Origin: Sphingomonadaceae bacterium
GTDB lineage: Bacteria; Pseudomonadota; Alphaproteobacteria; Sphingomonadales; Sphingomonadaceae
Assembly: GCA_023384025.1 (NCBI GenBank)
Contig: JAHDXX010000002.1
Location: 1 to 23,181 of the forward strand
Length of the DNA: 23,181 nucleotides
Direction of reading: 5' to 3'
The stretch's first letter is position 1. Every line of letters starts with the position of its first letter. Shown here one piece after another: positions 6,110-14,281 of this stretch. Under the pieces are notes generated by a model. It searched no databases. It worked only from the letters and a program-made list of their open reading frames with translations, and was not told where the DNA came from. The translations under genes and the position numbers were made by a program.

Positions 6110-7128
6110 AGCGCATCGGCGTCACCCTGTTCGCTGTCGCGCTCGGCCTGGCGGGTGCCGTTGCCGTGCGGGCCGACCGACCTGTGCCGGTGCAACAGGC
6201 GGTAATCGATGGCCCCGCCATGCCGCGCACCCTGTCGGAACTTGGCTTTTTCACCGGCTCGCCTGATCGGCCGGCAGACAGCCTGATTGCCTACGAGCTG
6301 GGTAACCCGCTGTTCTCCGACTATGCCGAAAAGCACCGCTACATCCACTTGCCGCAAGGTGTAGCCATCAAGGTTGGCGCTGACGGGCGGATTGCGTTTC
6401 CGGTCGGTGCGGCGCTGATCAAGAGCTTCGGCTATCGTGACGGCAGCGGCAGGCTCGACACGCTCGAAACCCGTGTGTTCCTGCACCGCGCCGATGGCTG
6501 GCTGGCCTTGCCCTATGTGTGGAACGAGGCGCGCACCGATGCGGTGCTGAAGGTCGCAGGCGCGCGGATGCCGGTCAGCTTTGCCGATCCGTCGGGCGAA
6601 CGGCTGGATATCAGCTACGCCGTGCCCAACAAGAACCAGTGCAAGCAATGCCACAGCCGCGACGGGGAACTGTCGCCGATTGGCCCGGTGTGGCAGGAAA
6701 TGAGCTTTCCCCGCGCGGCTGACCGCAAACGGCTGATGGACGACGCATGGTTTGCGAAGGACGGCCTTTTTGCGCAGGCACGGTGGGACGATCCGGCAAA
6801 GCCGCTGGCCGAGAGGGCCGGGGCCTATCTCAAGGCCAACTGCGCCCATTGCCACAGCCGCACCGGCGCCGCGAGCAACAGCGGCCTGTTCTATGACGAG
6901 CCGGTCGGCCCGCATCCCGCAAGCGGCTACCTCAAGCGCCCGGTCGCAGCGGGGCGCGGCAGCGGGTCATTCGAATTCATAATCGAGCCGGGGCACCCGG
7001 AGCGTTCTATCCTGCTTTATCGCATGCACAGCCTCGATCCCGGCGTCGCCATGCCGGAAATCGGGCGCGCGACAGTGCACAAGGAAGGGATGGACCTGCT
7101 CACCCGCTGGATCGCGGAGATGGATTGA
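6106..7128 (+). CDS. SO2930 family diheme c-type cytochrome
   Basis: A 340-residue periplasmic cytochrome starting at GTG 6106, which overlaps the preceding stop in GTGA. The signal peptide runs to about VAVRA (residue 23). Two covalent haem motifs are present: C179-KQ-C182-H183 and C246-AH-C249-H250. The N-terminal half has no haem motif and contains GNPLFSDYAEKHRYIHLP and a beta-rich region, typical of the HNE_0200/SO2930 family (TIGR03806). The likely role is electron transfer in the periplasm together with the beta-helix protein encoded just upstream. Electron donor and acceptor are unknown. Confidence 0.88.
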   Translation: MKRIGVTLFAVALGLAGAVAVRADRPVPVQQAVIDGPAMPRTLSELGFFTGSPDRPADSLIAYELGNPLFSDYAEKHRYIHLPQGVAIKVGADGRIAFPVGAALIKSFGYRDGSGRLDTLETRVFLHRADGWLALPYVWNEARTDAVLKVAGARMPVSFADPSGERLDISYAVPNKNQCKQCHSRDGELSPIGPVWQEMSFPRAADRKRLMDDAWFAKDGLFAQARWDDPAKPLAERAGAYLKANCAHCHSRTGAASNSGLFYDEPVGPHPASGYLKRPVAAGRGSGSFEFIIEPGHPERSILLYRMHSLDPGVAMPEIGRATVHKEGMDLLTRWIAEMD

Positions 7129-8081
7129 TGAAGCGGTTGCTCAAGGTTCTCGGAACCATTCTGGCGGTCCTCGCGGTGGCGTTCCTGCTGGTGCGCGTGC
7201 CTGACACGGAACCGGACGCGATGTGGGCCAAGTACGGCGCTGCCCCGTCGCAGAAACTCGCGCTGGCGGATAGCCGCGTGGTCCACCTGCGCGACGAGGG
7301 ACCGAAAGACGCGCCGGCCATCGTGCTGCTGCACGGGTCCAACGCAGACCTGCACACCTGGCAGCCATGGGTCGACCGGCTCAAGGCGGACTACCGCGTG
7401 ATCCGGTTCGACCAGCGCGGCCACGGGCTGACCGGCCCTGCGCCGGACAATGATTACGCGCTCGATGCCTTTGTCGCCGATGTCGATGCAGTGGCGGACA
7501 AGCTCGGACTGGAGCGGTTCGTGCTGGCGGGCAATTCGATGGGCGGCGGCATTGCCATGGCCTATGCCATGCAGCACCCGGACCGGCTCAACGGGCTGGT
7601 GCTGGTCGATGCGGGCGGCGCCGATATCGATCGCAAGGGCGGAGGCAACCTCCTGTTCACGCTTGCTGCCATTCCCGGGATCAACAAGCTCGTGGCCCAG
7701 ATCACTCCGCGCTCGCTGGTGGAGAAGAGCCTGTCGCAAAGCGTGGCCAACCAGGCGATTGTCACGCCGGAGGCGATTGACCGTTACTGGGAGCTCGCCC
7801 GCTATCCAGGCAATCGCGCTGCCACGCTCGCGCGGTTCGGGCAGGCGCGCACCCCGTTCACCGCAGAGCAGGTCAGTGCCGTGCAGGTGCCGACACTCGT
7901 CATGTGGGGCGAGGAAGACAGCCTTATCCCGTTCGAGGCCGCCAGCTGGTACATGGAGCACCTTCCGAATGCGAAGCTGGCTGCCTACAAGGGCATCGGC
8001 CATATTCCGATGGAAGAGCACCCCGACCAGAGCGCAGCCGATCTGCGCGCGTTCGTCGAAAGCCTTGCCGCCGATAACTGA
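7128..8081 (+). CDS. Membrane-anchored alpha/beta hydrolase
   Basis: A 317-residue alpha/beta-hydrolase fold protein. A single N-terminal hydrophobic helix (about 4-23) suggests a membrane anchor or uncleaved signal, placing the enzyme on the periplasmic face. Visible fold markers are the oxyanion segment LLHGSNADLHTW (67-78), FDQRGHG (94-100), nucleophile elbow GNS137MGG, acid D264 (WGEEDSLIP) and H292 (GIGHIPMEEHP). All three catalytic residues are intact. The ATG at 7128 shares a base with the cytochrome stop and has a GGAG about 10 bases upstream, so the three genes form one operon. An ester or epoxide substrate cannot be distinguished. Confidence 0.9.
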   Translation: MKRLLKVLGTILAVLAVAFLLVRVPDTEPDAMWAKYGAAPSQKLALADSRVVHLRDEGPKDAPAIVLLHGSNADLHTWQPWVDRLKADYRVIRFDQRGHGLTGPAPDNDYALDAFVADVDAVADKLGLERFVLAGNSMGGGIAMAYAMQHPDRLNGLVLVDAGGADIDRKGGGNLLFTLAAIPGINKLVAQITPRSLVEKSLSQSVANQAIVTPEAIDRYWELARYPGNRAATLARFGQARTPFTAEQVSAVQVPTLVMWGEEDSLIPFEAASWYMEHLPNAKLAAYKGIGHIPMEEHPDQSAADLRAFVESLAADN

Positions 8082-8104
8082 TCCGGCGCTACTGGACGCG
8101 CCGC

Positions 8105-8128
8105 GCCGCCCTGCGTAACGCGGGCGGC
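8105..8128 (+). terminator. Stem-loop between hydrolase and racemase genes
   Basis: GCCGCCC pairs with GGGCGGC (8105-8111 with 8122-8128), and GCG/CGC extends the stem inside around a TAA loop. No T-run follows. It may terminate the beta-helix/cytochrome/hydrolase operon imperfectly or protect its 3' end. Confidence 0.35.
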
Positions 8129-8153
8129 ACGCACTTCCATCGAGGAGCACCCC

Positions 8154-8852
8154 TTGCGCAAAATCGGCCTGATCGGCGGCATGAGCTGGGTTTCGACCCG
8201 CAATTACTACGAGAAGATCAACCTCATGATCCAGCGGCGGGTCGCCCCGATGGCGAGCGCGCCGATGGTGATCGAAAGCCTCGACTTCCGCGCGCTCTAT
8301 GGCCTGCGCAGCGAGGAAGACTGGGTCCGCGCCGCACAAGTGCTGGGTGAAAGCGCGCGGCGACTGGAACAGGCAGGGGTGGGCGCGCTGCTGATCTGCG
8401 CCAATTCGATGCACCGGGTGTTCGACAAGGTGCAGGCCGAAGTCGGCATTCCGATCATCCACATTGCCGAGGAGGTGGGCAAGCGGATGAAGGATCGCGG
8501 CGTTGGCAATGCCGCGCTGCTGGGCACCCGCAACGTGATGACCGAGAGCTTCTATCGCCGCCGGCTGGTTGGTCACGGGATCGACCTGATGGGCCCGGAC
8601 ATGGACTTTGTCGAACAGATCGACCGGATCATCTACGACGAGCTGATGCTGGGCAAGGCAACCCGCGACGCCGAACGTACGCTGAAGACCATCATCACCC
8701 GCAAGGAACAGGACGGGGCAAGCGCCATCGTGCTCGCCTGCACCGAGCTCGACATGATCGTAGATGTCGACGCCAACGTATTGCCGATCTTCGATTCCAC
8801 CACGATCCATTGCGAAGCGGCGGTCGAATGGATCCTCGGGGGCAAGGGCTGA
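8154..8852 (+). CDS. Aspartate/glutamate racemase family protein
   Basis: A 232-residue cofactor-independent racemase of the Asp/Glu/hydantoin racemase superfamily (YgeA/RacX-like). The two catalytic cysteines are present at C82 (ICANSMH) and C196 (ACTEL), and the N-terminal GLIGGMSWVSTRNYY is diagnostic. The start is TTG at 8154, since the family begins MRKIGLIGGMSW and GAGGAG lies at about 8141-8146. It opens a tight six-gene run that reaches 12751; only 1 bp separates it from the dGTPase gene. The likely reaction is interconversion of L- and D-aspartate or -glutamate, but other amino acids are possible for this subgroup. Confidence 0.9.
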   Translation: MRKIGLIGGMSWVSTRNYYEKINLMIQRRVAPMASAPMVIESLDFRALYGLRSEEDWVRAAQVLGESARRLEQAGVGALLICANSMHRVFDKVQAEVGIPIIHIAEEVGKRMKDRGVGNAALLGTRNVMTESFYRRRLVGHGIDLMGPDMDFVEQIDRIIYDELMLGKATRDAERTLKTIITRKEQDGASAIVLACTELDMIVDVDANVLPIFDSTTIHCEAAVEWILGGKG

Positions 8853-8853
8853 C

Positions 8854-10017
8854 GTGAGCAATCACGCGCCTTTTGCTGCGGATCCGGCCCGGTCGCGCGG
8901 GCGCGAATTCGGGGTCGACCGCAGTGGGGCGCGCGGCCCGCGCAGCGAATTCCAGCGCGACCGTGACCGGATCATCCATTCGATCGCCTTCCGCCGCCTG
9001 AAGAGCAAGACGCAGGTGTTCATCTCGCCCGATGGCGACCACTTCCGGACCCGGCTGACGCACAGCCTCGAAGTGGCGCAGATCGGACGGGTCATCGCCC
9101 GTGCGCTGGGGCTGGACGAGGATCTGACAGAGGCGCTGTGCCTCGCCCACGACATCGGCCACCCGCCGTTCGGCCACGCGGGCGAAAAGGCGCTGTCGGA
9201 TGCGACCGGGCGGCATGGCGGGTTCGACCACAACGCCCAGACGCTGCGCACGCTGATGCGGCTGGAGAGCCCCTATTGCGACCACGACGGGCTTAACCTC
9301 AGCTGGGAAGTGCTGGAGGGGCTGGCCAAGCACAACGGGCCGGTCATGGCACCAAACTGGGCGATGGCGGAACTGGACGCCGCCTATCCGCTCGATCTCG
9401 CCAGCCATGCCTCGCTCGAAGCGCAGGTTGCCGCGCTGGCGGACGACATTGCCTACGACAATCACGATATCGACGATGGCCTGCGGGCGGGCTTCCTCCA
9501 GCTCGATGACCTGTTGACGCTCGACTTTGTGGCTGACTCTTGGCGCGCGGTGGAAGTGCAGTTTCCCGGCGCTCCTCTCGACCGGCGGCTGCGCGAGTTG
9601 GTCCGCAGCCAGATCGGGCTGATGGTCAACGATGTGATCGATCAGACCCGCGCGGCGACGCAGGGGCTGACCTCGGTCGATCAGGTCCGTGCTGCGAGGA
9701 CGGCACTGGCGACCTTCAGCGAGGCGATGCGCCAGCACGAACGCAGTCTGAAGCAGTTCCTCTACGCCAGGCTCTATTATCACCCGGAACAGATCGCCAC
9801 AGCGGAGCGGGCGCGCGAAGTGGTTGCGCGGCTCTATGCCGCCTATGAGCAGGAACCGGCCACTCTGCCGCAGGAATGGCGGCAGAACCTGCCGGAACAC
9901 GAACCGCAGCGGTCCCGCCATATCGCGGACTTCATTGCCGGGATGACGGATCGGTTCGCGATCGAACAGTACGCCCGTATTTACAGCAAGGAACCGGAAG
10001 GCTTGCGCAATGTCTGA
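8854..10017 (+). CDS. dgt: Deoxyguanosinetriphosphate triphosphohydrolase-like protein
   Basis: A 387-residue HD-domain dNTP triphosphohydrolase (dGTPase-like, type 2 group), which hydrolyses dNTPs to nucleoside and triphosphate and so affects dNTP pools. The metal-binding HD set is visible: H70 (LTH-SLEVAQIGR), H99-D100 (AHDIGHPPFGH) and a later Asp in ADDIAYDNHDIDDG (197-198). RDRDRIIHSIAFRRLKSKTQV (36-55) is a family hallmark. Length is normal for the short group. GTG 8854 is used as start; upstream codons belong to the racemase gene. Its last 8 bp overlap the next gene. Confidence 0.93.
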   Translation: MSNHAPFAADPARSRGREFGVDRSGARGPRSEFQRDRDRIIHSIAFRRLKSKTQVFISPDGDHFRTRLTHSLEVAQIGRVIARALGLDEDLTEALCLAHDIGHPPFGHAGEKALSDATGRHGGFDHNAQTLRTLMRLESPYCDHDGLNLSWEVLEGLAKHNGPVMAPNWAMAELDAAYPLDLASHASLEAQVAALADDIAYDNHDIDDGLRAGFLQLDDLLTLDFVADSWRAVEVQFPGAPLDRRLRELVRSQIGLMVNDVIDQTRAATQGLTSVDQVRAARTALATFSEAMRQHERSLKQFLYARLYYHPEQIATAERAREVVARLYAAYEQEPATLPQEWRQNLPEHEPQRSRHIADFIAGMTDRFAIEQYARIYSKEPEGLRNV

Positions 10018-10705
10018 GCCGCTTCGCATCGCACTGGTCGGCGCGACCGGACTGATCGGGCGTTCGCTGATCGAGCTATGCGTGGGCCGGGCAGACGTGA
10101 GGCTGGCGGCCATCGCGCGGCGCGAAATGCCGCTGCCGCGCGGAGCAACAATGGAGATGTTTGTCGCCGATCCGGACAAGTGGGGCGAAGTCATCGAAGC
10201 AGTCCGCCCGCAGGTGCTGGTCAGTGCGCTCGGCACGACCTGGCGCAAGGCGGGCAAGGACGAGACAGCCTTTCGTGGGGTCGACCAGCATCTGGTGCTC
10301 GACACGGCGCGCGCGGCCCGCACGCACGGGGTGGAGCGGATGATCGCGGTCAGCTCGGTCGGTGCCGATGCCGCGTCGAAGAACTTCTACCTTCGGGTCA
10401 AGGGGGAGGTGGAGCGCGATCTCGCCAAGGCCGGGTTCAAGCGGCTCGACGTGCTGCGCCCGGGCCTGCTCAAGGGGCCGCGTGGCGAAGACCGGCGGCC
10501 TGGCGAACGCGCCGCGATCATCGCCAGTCCGGTGGCCGACCTGCTGCTGCACGGCAAGTTCCGCCAGTATCGTTCGATCCCGGGCCGGGTGGTGGCGGAA
10601 GGCATTCTCGCAATGGCGCTCAAGTCGACACAGGGCCGCTTCGTCCACGACAACGACGCGATCCGGCGCGCCGCACGTGGACTGCCGCATCCGCACTCGG
10701 GCTGA
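10010..10705 (+). CDS. NAD(P)-binding Rossmann protein (HTATIP2/epimerase-like)
   Basis: A 231-residue single-domain Rossmann protein. The nucleotide-binding motif is G11-A-T-G14-L-I-G17 after the first strand, and VSALGTTWRKAG and AVSSVGADAASKNFYLRVK follow the atypical-SDR pattern, including a Y127-xxx-K131 pair. ERMIAVSSVGAD and LDVLRPGLLKGPR are typical of NAD(P)H-binding oxidoreductases related to HTATIP2/YwnB. The substrate is unknown. The ATG at 10010 lies within the end of dgt (8-bp overlap), so expression is coupled to dgt. Confidence 0.85.
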   Translation: MSEPLRIALVGATGLIGRSLIELCVGRADVRLAAIARREMPLPRGATMEMFVADPDKWGEVIEAVRPQVLVSALGTTWRKAGKDETAFRGVDQHLVLDTARAARTHGVERMIAVSSVGADAASKNFYLRVKGEVERDLAKAGFKRLDVLRPGLLKGPRGEDRRPGERAAIIASPVADLLLHGKFRQYRSIPGRVVAEGILAMALKSTQGRFVHDNDAIRRAARGLPHPHSG

Positions 10706-10730
10706 GCGGACCAACGGGGGAGGGGCACGC

Positions 10731-11702
10731 ATGATAGAGTGGCTGACCAACCGCTTCGCGCTGTGGACGGTGCTCGGCACCACGCTGGCGTGGTTCGCGC
10801 CTGACCTGTTCCTGTGGGTCAGCGACGGCAGTGTTCGCCCGTTCGGGCAGTCGGTCATTGCCCTGCTGCTGGGCGTGATCATGCTCGGCATGGGCCTGAC
10901 CCTGACCCCCGCCGATTTTCGCCGCGTGCTGGCCATACCCGGCCCGGTCATGGCCGGGGTGGCGTTGCAGTTCACGGTGATGCCCCTATCGGGCTGGGCG
11001 CTGGCCCACGCCTTTGCCCTGCCGACCGGCCTTGCGGTCGGGCTGATCCTGGTCGCCTGCTGCCCGGGCGGGACGGCGTCGAACGTGGTCACCTATCTCG
11101 CCCGCGCCAATCTGGCGCTCAGTGTGACCATGACCATGGCATCGACCCTGGTGGCCATCGTGCTGACCCCGGTGCTGACCGGGTGGCTGGCAGGCGTGTT
11201 CGTCGAAATCGACCGCTGGAACCTTTTTCGCGAAATGATCGTGGTGGTCCTGCTGCCGGTGGTGGCCGGCGTCGCGCTCAACCGGTTGTTTCCCCGCCTG
11301 GTCGAACGGATCGTGCCGATTGCGCCGCTGATCTCGATCGTCGCGGTAATCCTGATTGTCGCGTCGATCATCGCACGTTCCAAGGCCCTGATCGTGGAGC
11401 ATGCGGGAGTCCTGCTGCTGGCTGTGCTGCTGCTGCACCTCTCGGGCTTCGCGCTCGGCTTCCTGCTGTCACGCCTGCTGCGGCTTGGTGAAGCGGAGCA
11501 GCGCACGATCTCGATCGAGGTCGGGATGCAGAACAGCGGGCTTGGCTCCAGCCTCGCCTCGACGCCCGCGTTCCAGGCCCAGTTTGCCGGGGCAATGCAG
11601 GCCGCGCTGGCGCCGGTTCCCAGCGCGATCTCGGCGATCTATCATGTGGTCATCGGCAGCCTTCTGGCAGCTGTGTGGCGCCGCCGCGTCGAAGGAGAGT
11701 AA
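10731..11702 (+). CDS. Bile acid:sodium symporter (BASS) family transporter
   Basis: A 323-residue polytopic inner-membrane protein with about nine to ten transmembrane helices. Family motifs are clear: GLTLTPADFRRVL after the second helix, CCPGGTASNVVTYLARAN (conserved PGG-x-x-SN) and EVGMQNSGLGSSLA (conserved E-x-G-x-Q-N), which form the sodium and substrate sites in BASS structures. Bacterial members carry organic anions and keto acids as well as bile acids, so the substrate is open. A GGGGGAGGGG ribosome site precedes the ATG at 10731. Only 3 bp separate it from the ABA4-like gene. Confidence 0.92.
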   Translation: MIEWLTNRFALWTVLGTTLAWFAPDLFLWVSDGSVRPFGQSVIALLLGVIMLGMGLTLTPADFRRVLAIPGPVMAGVALQFTVMPLSGWALAHAFALPTGLAVGLILVACCPGGTASNVVTYLARANLALSVTMTMASTLVAIVLTPVLTGWLAGVFVEIDRWNLFREMIVVVLLPVVAGVALNRLFPRLVERIVPIAPLISIVAVILIVASIIARSKALIVEHAGVLLLAVLLLHLSGFALGFLLSRLLRLGEAEQRTISIEVGMQNSGLGSSLASTPAFQAQFAGAMQAALAPVPSAISAIYHVVIGSLLAAVWRRRVEGE

Positions 11703-11705
11703 GCA

Positions 11706-12161
11706 ATGGCATGGGAAACGATCTTCAGTGCGGTGAACCTGCTGGCGATGGTGGCATGGGCGGCGCTGATCCTCGCCCCGCGCAAGCCCGCGCTGCTGGC
11801 GGCGGTGCTCTACCTCGGTGTCGGCTTGCTGTGCCTGGTCTATGCTGCCGGGCTGGTGAGCATCGTGGGCGGCCTCGCCGATCCGGTCGGGCCGGCAGAT
11901 GCGGCGGTCGACTTCACGACGATAGAGGGCGTGCGGTCGATCTTCGCCTCCAATGGCGGGGTGACGGTTGGCTGGACCCACTACCTTGCGTTCGACCTGT
12001 TCGTCGGGCTGTGGATCGCGCGGGATGCCGACGCGAAGGGCTTCTCGCGGTTTATCCAGGCGCCGATATTGTTCGCGACGTTCATGGCCGGGCCGGTCGG
12101 CCTGCTGGTGTGGCTGGTCGTGCGTGAGCGGCGCGCGCGGGCGCAGGGGCGCTGGTCCTGA
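11706..12161 (+). CDS. ABA4-like (DUF4281) membrane protein
   Basis: A 151-residue integral membrane protein with about four helices (roughly 6-26, 31-56, 86-106 and 112-140). VGWTHYLAFDLFVGLWIARDA matches the conserved core of the ABA4/DUF4281 family, whose plant member acts in neoxanthin formation. The bacterial role is not established; a link to carotenoid metabolism would fit a pigmented sphingomonad but is speculation. The ATG at 11706 follows GGAGAGTAAGC at the end of the transporter gene. Its stop overlaps the proposed CTG start of the following gene by 4 bp. Confidence 0.85.
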   Translation: MAWETIFSAVNLLAMVAWAALILAPRKPALLAAVLYLGVGLLCLVYAAGLVSIVGGLADPVGPADAAVDFTTIEGVRSIFASNGGVTVGWTHYLAFDLFVGLWIARDADAKGFSRFIQAPILFATFMAGPVGLLVWLVVRERRARAQGRWS

Positions 12162-12751
12162 AACGCCACGCCCCGGCCACTGCGCGAAACAGTGCGGCCA
12201 TTGCCGATGTGCTAGCGCAGGAGCTGCCCTCTGCCGGGACAGTGCTGGAAGTGGCGAGCGGTACGGGCGAGCACGCGGTATATTTCGCCCGCCGTTTCCC
12301 GCGCCTCACGTGGCAGCCGAGCGATCCCGACCCTGACGCGCTGGGATCGATCGCCGCGTGGGCAGCGGAGGCGGGGCTTGGCAACCTGAATGCCCCCGTC
12401 CGGATCGATGCCCGAGCCGACGAATGGCCGGTCGCCGCGGCGGATGCGCTGCTGTGCATCAACATGGTCCACATCAGCCCGTGGAGCGCGACCGGGGGCC
12501 TCATTGCCGGTGCCAATCGCGTGCTGGTACCTGGCGCGCCGCTGATCCTCTACGGCCCCTATCGCGAGGACGGTGTGCCGACCGCGCCGTCCAACGAGGC
12601 TTTCGACCTCAGTCTCAAGGCGCGAAATCCGGAATGGGGATTGCGGCTGGCCGAAGATGTCGACGCTCTGGCGCAGGCGCACGGATTCGCGCGCTCCGCC
12701 CGCTACGCCATGCCGGCGAACAACCTTACGCTGGTGTACCGGCGTCGCTGA
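12158..12751 (+). CDS. DUF938 SAM-dependent methyltransferase, apparent CTG start
   Basis: A 197-residue class I methyltransferase-like protein of the DUF938 family. SAM motif I is VLEVASGTGEHA (29-40); CINMVHISPWSATGGL and LYGPYREDG are family signatures. The family N-terminus (KRHAPATARNSAAIADVL) is fully encoded from 12161 onward, but the frame has no ATG, GTG or TTG between the upstream stop at 12125 and GTG 12209. GTG 12209 would delete the conserved RHAPATARN segment. CTG at 12158-12160, overlapping the previous stop as CTGA, is therefore the best start, either as a rare initiator or as an ATG changed by one base. The methyl acceptor is unknown. Confidence 0.85.
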   Translation: MKRHAPATARNSAAIADVLAQELPSAGTVLEVASGTGEHAVYFARRFPRLTWQPSDPDPDALGSIAAWAAEAGLGNLNAPVRIDARADEWPVAAADALLCINMVHISPWSATGGLIAGANRVLVPGAPLILYGPYREDGVPTAPSNEAFDLSLKARNPEWGLRLAEDVDALAQAHGFARSARYAMPANNLTLVYRRR

Positions 12752-12887
12752 CCGGCGCGCTCACGACCTTGTCACCGGCTTCCCCAACCGATTCGATATC
12801 ACGGCCGAGGCCCTTCACGGTGTTGCAGGCTGATGCGGTGAGCGAGAGCGCGACGATGCCGGCGGCGAGTACGAACTTGCGAGCCAT
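12726..12887 (-). CDS. Entericidin-like small lipoprotein (53 aa)
   Basis: A 53-residue protein with N-terminal MARKFVLAAGIVALSLTASAC, giving a lipobox ASAC with Cys21. The mature peptide NTVKGLGRDIESVGEAGDKV matches the entericidin A/B (EcnA/EcnB) pattern of small cell-envelope lipoproteins. An AAGGAAGGAC ribosome site precedes the ATG at 12887. Its last 26 bp overlap the convergent end of the DUF938 gene. It lies 42 bp downstream of the DMT transporter gene on the same strand. In enterobacteria these peptides form an antidote/toxin pair; here there is a single copy, probably a stress-regulated envelope lipoprotein. Confidence 0.82.
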   Translation of the reverse strand: MARKFVLAAGIVALSLTASACNTVKGLGRDIESVGEAGDKVVSAPVSDAGTPA

Positions 12888-12929
12888 GGTATGTCCTTCC
12901 TTGTCAGCCCTGAGCGAAACAACGCCCGC

Positions 12930-13853
12930 CTAGGGGTTGGGTTCCTGTGCTGCCACCGCGCGGGATTGCGGCGGCTTGCCCAGCGTGTGCTCGCGCCAGG
13001 CGATGATCAGCCCGGCGCCGACGATCAGGGGTGCGCCGATCCATGTCGATGCCGGAGGCAGCAGGTCGAACACTGCCCAGCCGAACACAGTGGCCCACAT
13101 CAGCGCCGAATAATCCATCACGATCACGCTGGCGACGGCCCCGTATCGGAGCGCGGCGGTTAACAGCAACTGACCGAGCAGGCCGAACCCGGCAAGGCCT
13201 GCCAGCAGGCCCCACTGGTACGGCGAATGGGCGGCCCCGACAAACGGCATGGCGAGCCCCAGCACCGGGATGCTGAAGGCGGAAAACCAGAACACGATCG
13301 ACAGCGGCTCGTCCGTCCGCGCAAGATCGCGCACCTGGATCGAAATCAGCGCGATCATGAACGCCGCGCCAAGGCCGACCAGCGCGCCGAGCAGCGGGAT
13401 ATGCCCGTCGCCCGGGCGGGTAATGATCAGCACTCCGACAAAGCCGAGCATGACCGCCGCCCAGCGCCATGGACCCACCCGTTCGCGCAGGATCAAGGCC
13501 GACAGGATCACCGCCCAGATCGCGGTGGTGAAATTGATCGTGGTCGCCTCTGCCAGCGGCAGCAGCGTCACCGCGCCGAAATTCAGCGCCATGCCGACGA
13601 GGCCGTAGAGTGCCCGCAGGCCGTGCTTGCCGATCCGCGCCGTTCGCAACCGGGCAAGGCCGCCGGTCATGGCCAGCCACAGGCCGATCATCGGTACGGA
13701 CGGCAACTGGCGCCAGAACAGGATTTCCGCAAGGTGGACGCCGCTTTCGCTCGCCAGCTTGACCAGCACCAGCATGACCGACAGCACGAACGCTGCCCCC
13801 AGCCGGATAACGAGCGCCAGGATCGGCCGGTGGTGCTGGTCGGCAGTGGTCAC
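12930..13853 (-). CDS. DMT-superfamily (EamA) transporter
   Basis: A 307-residue transporter with ten predicted helices in two EamA repeats, e.g. LVIRLGAAFVLSVMLVLVKLA at the N-terminus and LIVGAGLIIAWREHTLG at the end. EILFWRQ after helix 1 and LPLAEATTINFTTAIW are typical EamA segments. GTG 13853 is taken as start because the family sequence starts at about HHRPILALVIRLGA. An ATG at 13940 with a GAGGAAA upstream would add 29 residues of non-hydrophobic, unfamiliar sequence and would overlap the divergent gene, so it is less likely but not excluded. The substrate is unknown. This paralogue is a useful reference for the damaged DMT gene at 22137. Confidence 0.88.
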   Translation of the reverse strand: MTTADQHHRPILALVIRLGAAFVLSVMLVLVKLASESGVHLAEILFWRQLPSVPMIGLWLAMTGGLARLRTARIGKHGLRALYGLVGMALNFGAVTLLPLAEATTINFTTAIWAVILSALILRERVGPWRWAAVMLGFVGVLIITRPGDGHIPLLGALVGLGAAFMIALISIQVRDLARTDEPLSIVFWFSAFSIPVLGLAMPFVGAAHSPYQWGLLAGLAGFGLLGQLLLTAALRYGAVASVIVMDYSALMWATVFGWAVFDLLPPASTWIGAPLIVGAGLIIAWREHTLGKPPQSRAVAAQEPNP

Positions 13854-13938
13854 CGCTGGGGCATAGAAGAGAGGCCGGGCAGCGCAAGATGCTTTGCCTT
13901 GCCAGTCGGCAAGCGGCGCACCATATCGCGCGCCCGTC

Positions 13939-14166
13939 ATGGTGCATCATTTCCTCGCCTTTGCCAGCGATGCCAAGCTGCTCGCAGCCACCGGTGTGGC
14001 GTGCTGGCTTGTCGCTGGACTTGCCCTTGTGGCCGACCGGCGGCGCCATGCCCGGGTGAGCCTCGACCGGGTGGGGTGGGTGCCATGGACCGGGCTCTTC
14101 CTGGCGATGGCGGTGTGCGGCACGATGTTCGTCCTGCTCGGGTCGAAAGCCCTGCTTGGGGGCTAA
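13939..14166 (+). CDS. Small two-helix membrane protein, hypothetical
   Basis: A 75-residue protein with two hydrophobic segments, about 12-30 (LLAATGVACWLVAGLALVA) and 51-70 (GLFLAMAVCGTMFVLLGSKA), separated by a basic loop DRRRHARVSLDRVGWVPW. The WVPWTGLF pattern reminds me of short conserved hypothetical membrane proteins in sphingomonads. No clear ribosome site precedes the ATG, and the earlier in-frame ATG at 13894 gives an unlikely polar leader. It is divergent from the DMT gene. Function unknown. Confidence 0.6.
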   Translation: MVHHFLAFASDAKLLAATGVACWLVAGLALVADRRRHARVSLDRVGWVPWTGLFLAMAVCGTMFVLLGSKALLGG

Positions 14167-14281
14167 CTCCATATCCGCGCCATTGACGTGTGTGGCCATT
14201 GCAGGCATCCTTTGACAAACGGGAGCATCGTTAAGCCCCGGGTCGCTGTTTTCCTTCTGCCCGATCATGGGAGCGTGGGTT

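Noticed and set aside
13854..13940. N-terminal extension of the DMT transporter from ATG 13940 despite a good ribosome-like GAGGAAA
   Set aside because: The added residues are not hydrophobic or familiar and the extension would overlap the divergent gene; kept only as an alternative.
14212..14240. TTGACA as promoter of the DUF4331 operon
   Set aside because: No acceptable -10 hexamer at 15-19 bp; the only AT-rich candidate is 13 bp away.
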